Positions 47,948-56,733 of a DNA stretch of 64,000 bases are shown here, one piece after another. This DNA is from UBA9630 sp037137555 (GTDB lineage Bacteria; Patescibacteriota; Minisyncoccia; Moranbacterales; UBA2206), in NCBI GenBank assembly GCA_037137555.1, contig JBAXKA010000001.1, positions 10,494-74,493 on the forward strand, given 5' to 3'. The translations under genes were made by a program, and so were the position numbers. Each line of letters starts with the position of its first letter. Position 1 is the stretch's first letter. A model generated the notes under the pieces. The model did not search any database, was not told the DNA's origin, and saw only the letters and a program-made list of their open reading frames with translations.

Positions 47948-48328
47948 CTAGATACCTCCCTGTCCAGTCAATAAGGCGTCCGCCGCATAAATTATCACTA
48001 ATCCGGAAATTGCCACAACAACACCGAGGATAGAATTAACCATGGCTTTTTTGGCTAGCTTGATCTGTTCCTCCTGTCCAGCTGATGTGAGATACATTAT
48101 GCCAGCAATTGCAAAACCAATCACACCAACAATTCCCACGATTCTTAATAACCAATTCAATACACCAGTAAGAATATCGCTGATAGTTGCACTTGATAGG
48201 CCAGTGTTGGTCATAGCACCAGGATCCCATCCTGTTGCCATCGCTATTTCCCCGAAAACAAATAAACCGATTACACTCAATCCCACAACTGAAAAAACTT
48301 TTTTTATGCTTGTTTTTTTTCTTTGCAT
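47948..48328 (-). CDS. TrbC/VirB2-like pilin-type membrane protein
   Basis: A 126-residue protein with a basic N terminus, a cleavable-looking signal segment ending A-M-A, and two membrane helices (L-L-R-I-V-G-I-V-G-V-I-G-F-A-I-A-G-I-M-Y-L and A-M-V-N-S-I-L-G-V-V-V-A-I-S-G-L-V). The loop Q-I-K-L-A-K-K-A-M-V between them is basic, as in conjugative pilin precursors. It is closely related to the proteins at 48440, 48851 and 46261. CPR genomes often encode such proteins, but whether they polymerise is unknown. Confidence 0.8.
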   Translation of the reverse strand: MQRKKTSIKKVFSVVGLSVIGLFVFGEIAMATGWDPGAMTNTGLSSATISDILTGVLNWLLRIVGIVGVIGFAIAGIMYLTSAGQEEQIKLAKKAMVNSILGVVVAISGLVIIYAADALLTGQGGI

Positions 48329-48379
48329 TGTATTTATTTTAAATTATTAATTACACTAAAATTATAGCACAAATCTAAA

Positions 48380-48418
48380 AATAAAAACAATCCCAATAAA
48401 TTGGAACTGTTTTTATTT
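48380..48418 (-). terminator. Terminator after the gene at 48440? or leader hairpin
   Basis: On the minus strand: AAATAAAAACAGTTCC, AATTTATT, GGGATTGTTTTTATTT, then TTAG. It lies 22 bp after the stop codon of the 48440 gene, which makes a terminator the better reading. Confidence 0.65.
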
Positions 48419-48439
48419 AAACTAACAAAAATATTTTTA

Positions 48440-48811
48440 CTAGAATGTTCCCGTTCCTTTGAGCATTGCGTTTGCTGCGCTAAGTGCCACAACACCAACT
48501 AATGCCACAATTACTCCAATAATAGAATTAACCATTGCGCGCTTAGCAGCCTTGATTCTGTCTTCGTCTCCCGCTGCTGTAAGATAGAGAATTCCAGAAA
48601 TCGCAAAACCAATCACACCAGCAATTCCCACTGCGGTCAAAAGCCACTTCATGATACCAGTTACAATTTCCATCAATGATCCTCCTGGAAGATTCGTTCC
48701 TCCGCCTGCTGTTGGATCGAAAGCTCCCGTAACGGCACCAAAAACCACAGCTGGCAAAGTCAATGCCAAGAGTGAAGCTCCGTATGTCAATCCTTTAATT
48801 TTATTTTTCAT
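48440..48811 (-). CDS. TrbC/VirB2-like pilin-type membrane protein
   Basis: A 123-residue protein of the same design as the one at 47948: a signal segment (A-S-L-L-A-L-T-L-P-A-V-V-F-G-A), a short Gly-rich stretch, then two membrane helices separated by D-E-D-R-I-K-A-A-K-R-A-M-V. A strong AGGAGGTG ribosome site precedes the ATG, unlike most minus-strand genes here, so it may be the most abundantly made member. Position between two relatives suggests tandem gene duplication. Confidence 0.8.
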   Translation of the reverse strand: MKNKIKGLTYGASLLALTLPAVVFGAVTGAFDPTAGGGTNLPGGSLMEIVTGIMKWLLTAVGIAGVIGFAISGILYLTAAGDEDRIKAAKRAMVNSIIGVIVALVGVVALSAANAMLKGTGTF

Positions 48812-48850
48812 GAAAACACCTCCTTCTATTTTTATTTTTTATTTTCAAAT

Positions 48851-50014
48851 TTAGCCAGTAATCAAAATTTTTATTTGCTCGACTGCCACAAGCGAACCGA
48901 GGGCAACAATAATTCCAATGATCGCATATGTTCCCATTTTCTTAGCTGTCTTTATTCGCTCATCATCACCATAAGCTGTCATATACATACTGCCAGCAAT
49001 CACTAAACTAATTATAGCAATGATTCCCACAATCGACAAGAGCATTGACAAAACTCTTGTCGCAATATCTTTAATCGTTGGTGCTCCCTGGAGTTCACTC
49101 CCAGGCAAATTGCCTCCCAAAATTTCTTGCACTTGTGCCAAAAATGTTGGTGCCGCAATTACAATCGCCAAACCAATCACCGCACCAGTCCAACAATCTT
49201 TCGCTCGCTTCAACATTGTAGGATCCCCCGCTGACATCATATACAAAATTCCACCCAACACAATAAAAATAATCGCCAGCGTAACCACAAAACCTTTCAA
49301 AGCAGTCAAAAGCCCAGTCAAAACCCCCTCAATACTATTAAAGTTAAGTGGATTAACAAAAGAAGCAGAGGTGCTACTAGTGCCCGAATTAGATCCTGTA
49401 CAATAAGTAGTACATGCGCCCTCCTTTATTGAACCCTTTGCGCATGTTCCATCTGTTTTTGGACTATCGCAAGTTGCAGTACTGCCACTACCATCCACAC
49501 AACATTTGGAGCTTGTGCAATAAGAAGAGCAATCATTATCTTTCTTTTTGCCAACAGCACATTTTCCATCAGCATCAGGAACTCCTGGACATTCATTGGG
49601 AGTTTTACTTTCATCAACACAACATCCTCCTTTTGTACCACCGCATTTACTAATTTGATTACAAGGTTTTTCTGTTGGTTTTCCTGATGAGCAACTCCCC
49701 CCAGGAAAAACATCCGTACATTTATCCTCACAACACCATTTTTCAGCTGTGGCACACTCCTTGTCAATTGGACTACCATAGCCAGAACATACAGAAAGAT
49801 TTCCATCGCAACAACCTTCTTGCGTACCCCTTGTGTATTCAGTGCATTTTTGACAAACCCCCGCAGCTACACAATCACCAGCAGTTTCAGCTGAATGACA
49901 TTGATTATTGAAATAACAACAGTCTGGATATGCATTAACAATACCTCCCCCAAAAACTCCCATCAACATAATCACAAAAACTGCCAGACTAAAAAAATAT
50001 TTTTTCTTTTGCAT
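48851..50014 (-). CDS. Large exported Cys-rich protein with two TrbC-like membrane modules
   Basis: A 387-residue protein. After a signal peptide (M-Q-K-K-K-Y-F-F-S-L-A-V-F-V-I-M-L-M-G-V-F), about 190 residues contain roughly thirty Cys, many as C-C pairs, in repeated units such as C-C-x-D-x..C-P-G-V-P-D-A-D-G-K-C and C-C-V-D-G-S. This implies a disulfide-locked extracellular domain. Two successive TrbC/VirB2-like helix pairs then follow (residues ~225-295 and ~315-385), each with a basic D-x-x-x-x-K-x-A-K-x loop. A double pilin module is unusual and could anchor or cap a filament. Function unknown. Confidence 0.8.
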   Translation of the reverse strand: MQKKKYFFSLAVFVIMLMGVFGGGIVNAYPDCCYFNNQCHSAETAGDCVAAGVCQKCTEYTRGTQEGCCDGNLSVCSGYGSPIDKECATAEKWCCEDKCTDVFPGGSCSSGKPTEKPCNQISKCGGTKGGCCVDESKTPNECPGVPDADGKCAVGKKKDNDCSSYCTSSKCCVDGSGSTATCDSPKTDGTCAKGSIKEGACTTYCTGSNSGTSSTSASFVNPLNFNSIEGVLTGLLTALKGFVVTLAIIFIVLGGILYMMSAGDPTMLKRAKDCWTGAVIGLAIVIAAPTFLAQVQEILGGNLPGSELQGAPTIKDIATRVLSMLLSIVGIIAIISLVIAGSMYMTAYGDDERIKTAKKMGTYAIIGIIVALGSLVAVEQIKILITG

Positions 50015-50038
50015 TTTATTTTAAGAATAAATTAAAAA

Positions 50039-51415
50039 TTATTTCATTTCCAACTTCCGAATTCTTTCTTCGGCTGTTCGCAAGGCATCTGACACACTGG
50101 AAATACCTTTGTTCACATTATCAATCATCTCGGCAAAAATTGCTTCTGTTGCCACAGGATCAAGTTGCATCCAATTTTTAGCTGTCAGATTACCTTTGGC
50201 AAAAATGCCTAAATCCATATCGGCTTTTTGTTTTTCAATTAAATCTCTTCTGGCGGCTGGTTGTTTAGTTTTTTCCAAATACGCTTCCGCTGCATCTATT
50301 GCACTGACTGGTTTTTTTACGACTGTTGTGGCTGAAGTCGCAGCTGTCAGTGACGCTTCAACTTTTGTTGTGAGATAAGTCAAAAATTTCCAGGCTTCCG
50401 CCACACGAATTTCATTTGTGATTGGAGCTGTTGTGCTTCTTGGATCAACTTCAATAATTTTATTGCCAGCCACTGCATAGCCCCAATAGTTTGCATAATT
50501 AACTGGAACACTAAGATTTACTTGCGGAGCATCGGCCACTGCAAAATTTAATTTTGGTGATTTACTTCGAATAACTGGCAGTTGCCAAGAATAATTTAGC
50601 ATCATCGCCAGTGTTCCCTCGGAAAAAGCATCAACAGAATAATGTGATTGTGTATTCCAAGAAAAGTTAGGCGCTCCGCTTGTGGAAAATTGTGTATAAA
50701 AATCCAAGGCCTTTGTGGCACCAGCATCATTGCCAAAAGAAACGCGATTACTTGTGTCTCGCAACCTTGCTCCATTTTGTAGCATCAACATGCCCAAAAC
50801 ATCGGTTGAACGATTGATATTATAGGCCATTCCCATCGCTGCGCCGGAAGGATTGATTTCTCCAACTGCATTAATTTTTGTAATTTTTTCGGTTATTGCC
50901 ACAAATTCATCCCAAGTTTTTGGTGGAGCAGTTACACCCGCCGCATTAAATAAATCTCGATTATAATAAAGTGCGAGCGAATTAGCTGAAAGTGGCACAG
51001 CAAAAACATCACCTTTGGAAACAAAATCATCGGCACAAACATCCACAAAATCTTTGCGAAATTTTTGTTCTGTCAAGATTGTTTTTGGTGCAGCAACTAT
51101 CTTATTCGAAAAAGTTGGCAACCAGGTATTGTGAATTAAAAAAATATCTGGTCCTTTGCCTGACGCCAAAGCATCAATCAAATCTTTTTCATAAGTCTCA
51201 ATTCTTTGTTTTTTATAGACAATTTCACCAATATTAGGATTTATTTCACGATAACTTTTGAAAATTTCGCCAAAAGTATCACTGTCATCAATCGCCCCCC
51301 AAACTTCCAGATTGACTTTATATCTATTCACCGTTGGTTTACATCCACAACCAGAAATAGTCAGGAGACCGATAATTAAACAGGCTGTCGAAAATAATTT
51401 AAATTTAGTTTGCAT
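50039..51415 (-). CDS. ABC-type solute-binding lipoprotein
   Basis: A 458-residue family 1 (sugar-type) extracellular solute-binding protein. The lipobox is L-T-I-S-G-C at about residue 23, so it is a membrane-anchored lipoprotein. Family features include V-N-L-E-V-W-G-A, then G-K-G-P-D-I-F-L-I-H-N-T-W, A-V-P-L-S-A-N-S-L-A-L-Y-Y-N-R-D-L-F, W-D-E-F-V-A-I-T-E-K-I and A-W-K-F-L-T-Y-L-T. No permease or ATPase gene is in the window. It ends 25 bp before the Cys-rich TrbC-like gene, so it is probably the first gene of that transcript. The ligand is unknown. Confidence 0.88.
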   Translation of the reverse strand: MQTKFKLFSTACLIIGLLTISGCGCKPTVNRYKVNLEVWGAIDDSDTFGEIFKSYREINPNIGEIVYKKQRIETYEKDLIDALASGKGPDIFLIHNTWLPTFSNKIVAAPKTILTEQKFRKDFVDVCADDFVSKGDVFAVPLSANSLALYYNRDLFNAAGVTAPPKTWDEFVAITEKITKINAVGEINPSGAAMGMAYNINRSTDVLGMLMLQNGARLRDTSNRVSFGNDAGATKALDFYTQFSTSGAPNFSWNTQSHYSVDAFSEGTLAMMLNYSWQLPVIRSKSPKLNFAVADAPQVNLSVPVNYANYWGYAVAGNKIIEVDPRSTTAPITNEIRVAEAWKFLTYLTTKVEASLTAATSATTVVKKPVSAIDAAEAYLEKTKQPAARRDLIEKQKADMDLGIFAKGNLTAKNWMQLDPVATEAIFAEMIDNVNKGISSVSDALRTAEERIRKLEMK

Positions 51416-51420
51416 ATTTT

Positions 51421-52014
51421 TTATTTTTCAAAAATTATTCCAAAATGGAAATGACTAATTTCAATTTCTCGCACAATAGTTAGACCGCAATCTTTGGCTA
51501 ATTTTAAAATTTCTGTTTTCGAAATACGCAGATCACTAGTTGGACCGAAAGTTGAATCACCCATATTCCATTCGATAACTAAAACTTTTCCACTTTTTTT
51601 CAAAACACGCACGGCTTCTTCAAAAATTAAATTTTTACTTTTATTTTGAAACAGCATATTGACCAAGCACACCAAATCCAAACTGTCGGCTTCTAATTTT
51701 GATCCACCAGTCATTTCTAAGTTCGCTCGCTTAGTCACTACATTATTAAGTCCCAAAATTTTTGCTTCTGATTCGATGGCTTCTAATTTTTCTTTTAAAA
51801 TATCCAAAGCATACACCACGCCACTATCCCCCACTTTTTGTGCCAAGGGAAAAGTGAAATAACCAGTGCCTGCTCCGAAATCTCCGATTAACATTCCAGT
51901 TGTAATTTCCAGCGTATCAATAATTGCTGAAGGATTAATAAATTTCAAGCCAGAAGATGCTTCGTCTGCTCCACCAAAATTATTGCCTGTTATTTTTTTT
52001 TCTTGTTTTTCCAT
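51421..52014 (-). CDS. Class I SAM-dependent methyltransferase
   Basis: A 197-residue Rossmann-fold methyltransferase. Motif I is M-L-I-G-D-F-G-A-G-T-G-Y-F-T-F, then V-Y-A-L-D-I (acidic end of strand 2) and L-D-L-V-C-L-V-N-M-L-F-Q (motif IV region), with V-L-K-K-S-G-K-V-L-V-I-E-W. It resembles UbiE/MenG-like and archaeal small-molecule methylases. I start at ATG 52014; the frame runs open to 52095, but the added residues look untranslated. The N-terminal G-G-A-D-E-A-S-S-G-L-K-F-I-N-P is common in CPR and archaeal members. Substrate unknown. Confidence 0.85.
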   Translation of the reverse strand: MEKQEKKITGNNFGGADEASSGLKFINPSAIIDTLEITTGMLIGDFGAGTGYFTFPLAQKVGDSGVVYALDILKEKLEAIESEAKILGLNNVVTKRANLEMTGGSKLEADSLDLVCLVNMLFQNKSKNLIFEEAVRVLKKSGKVLVIEWNMGDSTFGPTSDLRISKTEILKLAKDCGLTIVREIEISHFHFGIIFEK

Positions 52015-52142
52015 TTTAGTTTTTTTTAAAAAAATATTTTTTAATTCTCTACTTCTATATATTACAACTAAATTAAAAAAACGACAAGCCAGCATAAACT
52101 ACAGTCTTTACATAAGTTGTTTTTAATGCTAGCTTTAACTAT

Positions 52143-52667
52143 ATGGAGATTATTACAGCTACAATTGAAGCAAACTTATTTCTGCTATTTATTGTTGTTT
52201 TTTTAATTTTAATTTTGGCACTGATTTGGAATATTTTTTTGCATCTGAGATTGCAGAAAATCGAAACTGCCAATGCCATATTTTTCAAAGGAGAAAAAGT
52301 TATTAACTTAGAAGAGCTACTTCTTGAACAAGCTAAAAATCTCAAAGTGCTCGACAAAGACATTCAAGAACTCTATGCTATTTCTAATGAAATAAACAAT
52401 TTGGCACTCCGTGGTATTCACAAAGTTTCAGCTATTCGTTTTAATCCTTTCAAGGATGTTGGTGGAAATCAAAGCTTCTCGATTGCGTTATTAAATGGAA
52501 AAAATACTGGCATAACAATCACCGCATTATATACAAAAGAAGGCACTCGAGTTTATGCCAAAGCCATCACAGAAGGTGAATCAATTAATTTTCCCCTGAC
52601 AGATGAAGAAAAAATGGCCATCAAAACCGCTCTCCTGCCAGAAGAACCTAAGAAAATAAAAAAATAA
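52143..52667 (+). CDS. DUF4446 membrane-anchored protein
   Basis: A 174-residue member of DUF4446. It has one N-terminal membrane helix (L-F-L-L-F-I-V-V-F-L-I-L-I-L-A-L-I-W) and a short coiled coil. The conserved core is H-K-V-S-A-I-R-F-N-P-F-K-D-V-G-G-N-Q-S-F-S-I-A-L-L-N, then G-I-T-I-T-A-L-Y-T-K-E-G-T-R-V-Y-A-K. The family is found in Firmicutes and CPR, often next to parB or sporulation-like genes; its function is unknown. It is 52 bp upstream of infB. A perfect palindrome AAGTTATAACTT (52691-52702) lies in that gap and may mark a regulatory site. Confidence 0.85.
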   Translation: MEIITATIEANLFLLFIVVFLILILALIWNIFLHLRLQKIETANAIFFKGEKVINLEELLLEQAKNLKVLDKDIQELYAISNEINNLALRGIHKVSAIRFNPFKDVGGNQSFSIALLNGKNTGITITALYTKEGTRVYAKAITEGESINFPLTDEEKMAIKTALLPEEPKKIKK

Positions 52668-52719
52668 AAACGGCTTTAATAAATTTGTTAAGTTATAACT
52701 TCATTAATTTAAAAATATC

Positions 52720-54501
52720 ATGCCAGAAATTGAAAGAAAAAAAGTTATTCTCCCACCATCAGTCACCGTAAAAAAATTCGGTGAGCTTTTGACAACGCCC
52801 GTTAATATTATTATTACCGAGTTAATTAAAAATGGTATTTTTGCTACTATCAATGAAAAGATTGATTTTGAAACGGCTTCTATTATTGCCAGCGATCTTG
52901 GCTTTGATGCAACGGAAGAAGTTTTTGACGCTGGAGACACAATGACTTTGGAAAAATTGCTAGATATTTGCAAAAGTGAAATAAATTCAGGAGAAAATCT
53001 CAAATCCCGCCCTCCCGTTGTCACAATATTGGGTCATGTTGATCATGGGAAAACAACACTCTTGGACACAATCAGAAAAACTAGCGTCGCCATGAAAGAA
53101 TCTGGCGGAATCACACAACATATTAGCGCCTATCAAGTAAAAAAGAAAGGTCAACTAATCACTTTTATTGACACTCCTGGTCATGAAGCTTTTTCTGCAA
53201 TGCGTGAACGCGGAGTTAGTCTCGCTGATATTGCCGTTTTAGTTGTGGCAGCTGATGATGGAGTGCGACCACAAACCAAAGAAGTAATTGAATATCTTTT
53301 GGCAAAAAAAATTCCAGTTGTTGTTGCCATTAATAAAATTGATAAACCGGGTGTTAATATTCAACGAGTCAAACAAGAATTGGCCGAAAATGGAATCCTG
53401 CTTGAAGAATGGGGTGGACAAGTGCTTTCATCGAAAGTTAGTGCTAAGCAAAATATTGGCATTGATGATCTTTTAGATAATATTTTATTGATTGCTGAAG
53501 TGGAAGAATTTAAAGCTAATCAAGAACGAACAGCCCTTGGAATAATTCTGGAAGCGCATCTCGATCCACATAAAGGTCCTGTTTCAACTATCTTAGTCAA
53601 AACCGGAATCCTGAAAGAAGGTCAAGATGTTATCGCTGGAAATACTTTTGGACGGGTGCGCCGACTAGAAGATTTTATGGGAAAAAGAATTGCTCTGGCT
53701 TTGCCTGGCACGCCGGTTAGTTTAATTGGTTTGCATGCCACGCCTAATTCTAATGACATTTTGCAAGTTGTAGCTTCAAAATCTATTGGTCAAGCGAAAT
53801 TAAATGAAGCAAAAATATTTTCTCATGCTGAAAGTGGATCAAACCTAAACACAGAAAAAATTTATTCCAGTCTTGCTAATGAAAAAATTGCTAAATTAAA
53901 TATTATTATTAAATCCGATGTCCATGGTTCACTAGAAGCAATCCAACAAATACTGAGCGAAATAAAATCTGACAAAGTTGCCATTGATTATGTTGGCACT
54001 GGCGTTGGTAATATTACGGAATCAGATGTGCGTTTTGCTGGAAGCTCTAAATCAATTATTTTCGGTTTTAATGTTGAAATTACTCCGGTTGCCAAAAGAA
54101 TGGCAGATGCTAGTAATGTCTTGGTGAAAAATTATAAAATTATTTATGAACTAATTGATGATATTAAAGCTCGTCTGATGGCGATGCTACCTGACGAATT
54201 CGAAAGAGAAGATTTTGGCAAAATGAAAGTCCTCGCTATTTTTAAAACTGGGAAAAAAGACATGATTGTTGGCGGAAAAGTTACGGCTGGTCGCATTGAA
54301 AATAATTCTTCTTTGGAAGTGGAAAGAAACGACACGATTATTGGCAAAGGCGTAATGGGCAATTTGCAATCCAATAAAGTTGATGTTAATGATTGCAAGA
54401 TGCCAAATGAATGTGGCATTACTTTTATGGGGGAAACAAAAATTAAAGTTGATGATATTTTAATTTCTTTCAGAGAAAGCCCTAAGAAAAAAGTTTTATA
54501 A
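52720..54501 (+). CDS. infB: Translation initiation factor IF-2
   Basis: A 593-residue GTPase that brings initiator tRNA to the ribosome. A short IF2_N domain (residues ~12-60) is followed by the G domain: G1 G-H-V-D-H-G-K-T-T (105-113), G2 G-G-I-T-Q-H-I, G3 D-T-P-G-H-E-A-F, G4 N-K-I-D and G5 S-A-K. Domains II to IV follow, ending with the fMet-tRNA binding region (G-V-M-G-N-L-Q, C-G-I-T-F). The variable long N-terminal region of larger bacteria is missing. It forms an operon with rbfA (4 bp apart) and the DHH gene. Confidence 0.96.
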   Translation: MPEIERKKVILPPSVTVKKFGELLTTPVNIIITELIKNGIFATINEKIDFETASIIASDLGFDATEEVFDAGDTMTLEKLLDICKSEINSGENLKSRPPVVTILGHVDHGKTTLLDTIRKTSVAMKESGGITQHISAYQVKKKGQLITFIDTPGHEAFSAMRERGVSLADIAVLVVAADDGVRPQTKEVIEYLLAKKIPVVVAINKIDKPGVNIQRVKQELAENGILLEEWGGQVLSSKVSAKQNIGIDDLLDNILLIAEVEEFKANQERTALGIILEAHLDPHKGPVSTILVKTGILKEGQDVIAGNTFGRVRRLEDFMGKRIALALPGTPVSLIGLHATPNSNDILQVVASKSIGQAKLNEAKIFSHAESGSNLNTEKIYSSLANEKIAKLNIIIKSDVHGSLEAIQQILSEIKSDKVAIDYVGTGVGNITESDVRFAGSSKSIIFGFNVEITPVAKRMADASNVLVKNYKIIYELIDDIKARLMAMLPDEFEREDFGKMKVLAIFKTGKKDMIVGGKVTAGRIENNSSLEVERNDTIIGKGVMGNLQSNKVDVNDCKMPNECGITFMGETKIKVDDILISFRESPKKKVL

Positions 54502-54505
54502 ATTT

Positions 54506-54838
54506 ATGCCCGCCAATCGCCTACCAAAAATTAATGAACTTGTACGGAAATATGTCAACGACATTATTCTCAGAGAACTCTCGCTCAAGAGCGGAGTTTT
54601 TTTGACGATTGCCAAGGTTGACACCAGTCCAGATGTTCGCTATACTCGAGTGTTCATTAGTGTTTTTCCTGAAAGTGAATTTGCTTATGCCCTGAAAACG
54701 CTAGAAAAAGAACGACACAATATCCAGCTACTTCTCAATCAAAAACTGCGTATTAAACCTTTTCCTCGCCTTGAATTTAGAAGTGATTTCACGGAAAGCG
54801 AAGCGGATAAAATTGAAAAGTTGCTGAAAGAACTCTAG
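54506..54838 (+). CDS. rbfA: Ribosome-binding factor A
   Basis: A 110-residue KH-fold factor that acts late in 30S maturation near helix 1 of 16S rRNA. Typical blocks are R-L-P-K-I-N-E-L-V-R-K-Y-V-N-D-I-I, then T-I-A-K-V-D-T-S-P-D-V-R-Y-T-R-V-F-I-S-V-F-P and K-P-F-P-R-L-E-F-R-S-D. The infB-rbfA order is the usual one. It begins 4 bp after the infB stop codon. Confidence 0.95.
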   Translation: MPANRLPKINELVRKYVNDIILRELSLKSGVFLTIAKVDTSPDVRYTRVFISVFPESEFAYALKTLEKERHNIQLLLNQKLRIKPFPRLEFRSDFTESEADKIEKLLKEL

Positions 54839-54866
54839 AAAAAATTACTGTTTAGCTTTTTTGCTT

Positions 54867-55826
54867 ATGCCTAAATTTGCCAAAGAATTTCATACTTTGA
54901 ATTATGCTATCCGTGGCTCAGAAAATATTTTGCTTTTTGCCCACAGCCGACCTGACGGAGATACTGCCGGATCTGTTTTGGCGTTGCGAGAATACATACA
55001 AGTTTTGGGAAAAAATGTTGATATCGCCTGTTTCGATTCTTTTCCAGATTACTTAAGCTCATTTTCTTCCGTGGCTTTTATTCATCCTGACAAACTGGAT
55101 CTGGGAAAATATAAACTTATTATTGCAGCTGATAGCGTTGAACGCGGTTTTGAAAAAATCCTTCCCCTTATTGATACAGAAATAATTACGGCTATCGTTG
55201 ATCATCATCCTGACATCACGATTGCTGGCGACATAACTATTATTGATGCGACTTATTCATCGGTTTGCGAGATGGTTTATGATTTTTTTATTTCCAATAA
55301 AATTGAAATCACCAGAGAAATGTCTATTTTTTTAATGCTCGGCATTATTGCTGACACGGGCATATTACAACATTCCAACACGACATCGCATGTTCTCGGA
55401 ATCATTTCTGAACTAATGAAGAAAGGCGCTTCAATGGGAAAAATAATCAATGCTACTTTTAATAGCAAGAAAATTTCCACTTTGAAATTATGGGGTCGTG
55501 CTTTTGAGCGAGCCCGCATCAATCAAGCTAATGGTATGATTACTTCTGTTCTCACAAAAAAAGATATTAAAGAATTTGGTGCCACAACAGAAGACATTGC
55601 TCAAGTTGCTACTATTTTAAATACTGTTCCTGGCACCAAATTCTCGCTTGTTCTTTCTGAACGCAATGATGGAATTATCAAGGGTAGTCTTCGCAGTGAA
55701 AAATATAAAGGCGTTAATGTTTCAAAACTTGCGGCAGAGTTTGGTGGCGGTGGACATGAACTTGCTAGTGGCTTTGAAATTAAAGGCAAAATTATCGAGA
55801 CAGAAAGCGGATGGAGAATTGAATAA
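54867..55826 (+). CDS. DHH/DHHA1 phosphoesterase (NrnA-like)
   Basis: A 319-residue bifunctional oligoribonuclease/pAp-phosphatase or c-di-AMP/pGpG phosphodiesterase type enzyme. The motifs are H-S-R-P-D-G-D-T-A-G-S, A-D-S, the DHH triad V-D-H-H-P-D, and in DHHA1 the G-G-G-H-E-L-A-S-G loop. It commonly follows rbfA in bacteria, where it degrades short RNA (nanoRNA). I start at the ATG at 54867; a TTG 6 bp upstream is the alternative. Confidence 0.93.
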   Translation: MPKFAKEFHTLNYAIRGSENILLFAHSRPDGDTAGSVLALREYIQVLGKNVDIACFDSFPDYLSSFSSVAFIHPDKLDLGKYKLIIAADSVERGFEKILPLIDTEIITAIVDHHPDITIAGDITIIDATYSSVCEMVYDFFISNKIEITREMSIFLMLGIIADTGILQHSNTTSHVLGIISELMKKGASMGKIINATFNSKKISTLKLWGRAFERARINQANGMITSVLTKKDIKEFGATTEDIAQVATILNTVPGTKFSLVLSERNDGIIKGSLRSEKYKGVNVSKLAAEFGGGGHELASGFEIKGKIIETESGWRIE

Positions 55827-55914
55827 AATTTAAAATTAGGTTTTTTAGTTATTTAAAAACAACTCAGTGCGAAAAATCGTACTGGAAATAAGCAAAAAAA
55901 GGGAGAAAATAATT

Positions 55915-56667
55915 ATGCCGAACATTCTTACGCTCGACAAGAAACAATTACTTGAACTAGACCACGGCGAGATTCACGGAGTTATTAGTGCGGAGGAGGT
56001 TGAACATATTTTCAAAACTTTTGATGGTCTCTGGCTTTATGATTATGATGCTCTTTTTCAAGGACGCCCTGGTCTGCATGCAGAATTAAAGTCAGGGCGA
56101 TGCAGTGACGGATTTCTTAATGCTCATCAGGTTTTGAGCTATCCGGAAATTCGCAAAATTTTTGCGCATCAAATTGCCAGAAAATTTTTGCGCACAAGGT
56201 TGCCAAAACCTGATCATGTCATCGGAATTCCAACTGGAGCCACAAAACTTGGCCAAGATGTTGCCGAGATATTAGATTGTAATTTTGCCGAAATGATCAA
56301 AAATGATCAAGGCAAAATAAAGCTCATCACTCAAATGTCTCTTGGGGCAAAAATCTTGATTGTTGAAGATTTTTGTTCGATGGCAACAGGATTTATCGAA
56401 GCTGTGACTGAAATAGTCACAGCGCAAGATAAGCATAACCAAGAAGTTTTTATTTTGCCGATTGAGATGCTGATCATCAATCGCGGTGAGGTGCGGTGGA
56501 TTCCTGTACCAAAAATTGGTTTTTTTGAAACCACAGCGATTGCCAATATTCGTTTTCGCGATTGGGCATATCCTTGCAAGCTTTGCGAACAAGGATCTGA
56601 GCGCATAAAACCAAAGGCAACGAAAGAAAGCTGGCAACGAATTATCAATTCACAGTTGCCCTATTAA
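55915..56667 (+). CDS. Phosphoribosyltransferase-domain protein (orotate PRTase-like)
   Basis: A 250-residue protein with a type I phosphoribosyltransferase fold. The PRPP loop is I-L-I-V-E-D-F-C-S-M-A-T-G, and an earlier V-I-G-I-P-T-G-A-T-K-L-G is typical of orotate-like enzymes. The N-terminal ~70 residues and the C-terminal C-K-L-C-E-Q-G segment are outside the standard domain. The match to pyrE-like PRTases is by motif, and the substrate is unknown. I chose ATG 55915 (AGGGAGA before it) rather than the in-frame GTG at 55867. It is followed by a strong terminator and converges with rpoC. Confidence 0.8.
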   Translation: MPNILTLDKKQLLELDHGEIHGVISAEEVEHIFKTFDGLWLYDYDALFQGRPGLHAELKSGRCSDGFLNAHQVLSYPEIRKIFAHQIARKFLRTRLPKPDHVIGIPTGATKLGQDVAEILDCNFAEMIKNDQGKIKLITQMSLGAKILIVEDFCSMATGFIEAVTEIVTAQDKHNQEVFILPIEMLIINRGEVRWIPVPKIGFFETTAIANIRFRDWAYPCKLCEQGSERIKPKATKESWQRIINSQLPY

Positions 56668-56672
56668 ACCGA

Positions 56673-56715
56673 AACCACCAACTCAATAATTCTGAGTTGG
56701 TGGTTTTTATTTTTT
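56673..56715 (+). terminator. Terminator between the PRTase gene and rpoC
   Basis: AAACCACCAACTCA, loop, TGAGTTGGTGGTTT with a 14-bp stem, then TTATTTTTTC. It could serve both converging genes. Confidence 0.9.
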
Positions 56716-56733
56716 CACTCTGCCTTATTTTAT

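Noticed and set aside
55867..55914. GTG start for the phosphoribosyltransferase
   Set aside because: The ATG at 55915 has a good AGGGAGA site at correct spacing; the GTG has none.
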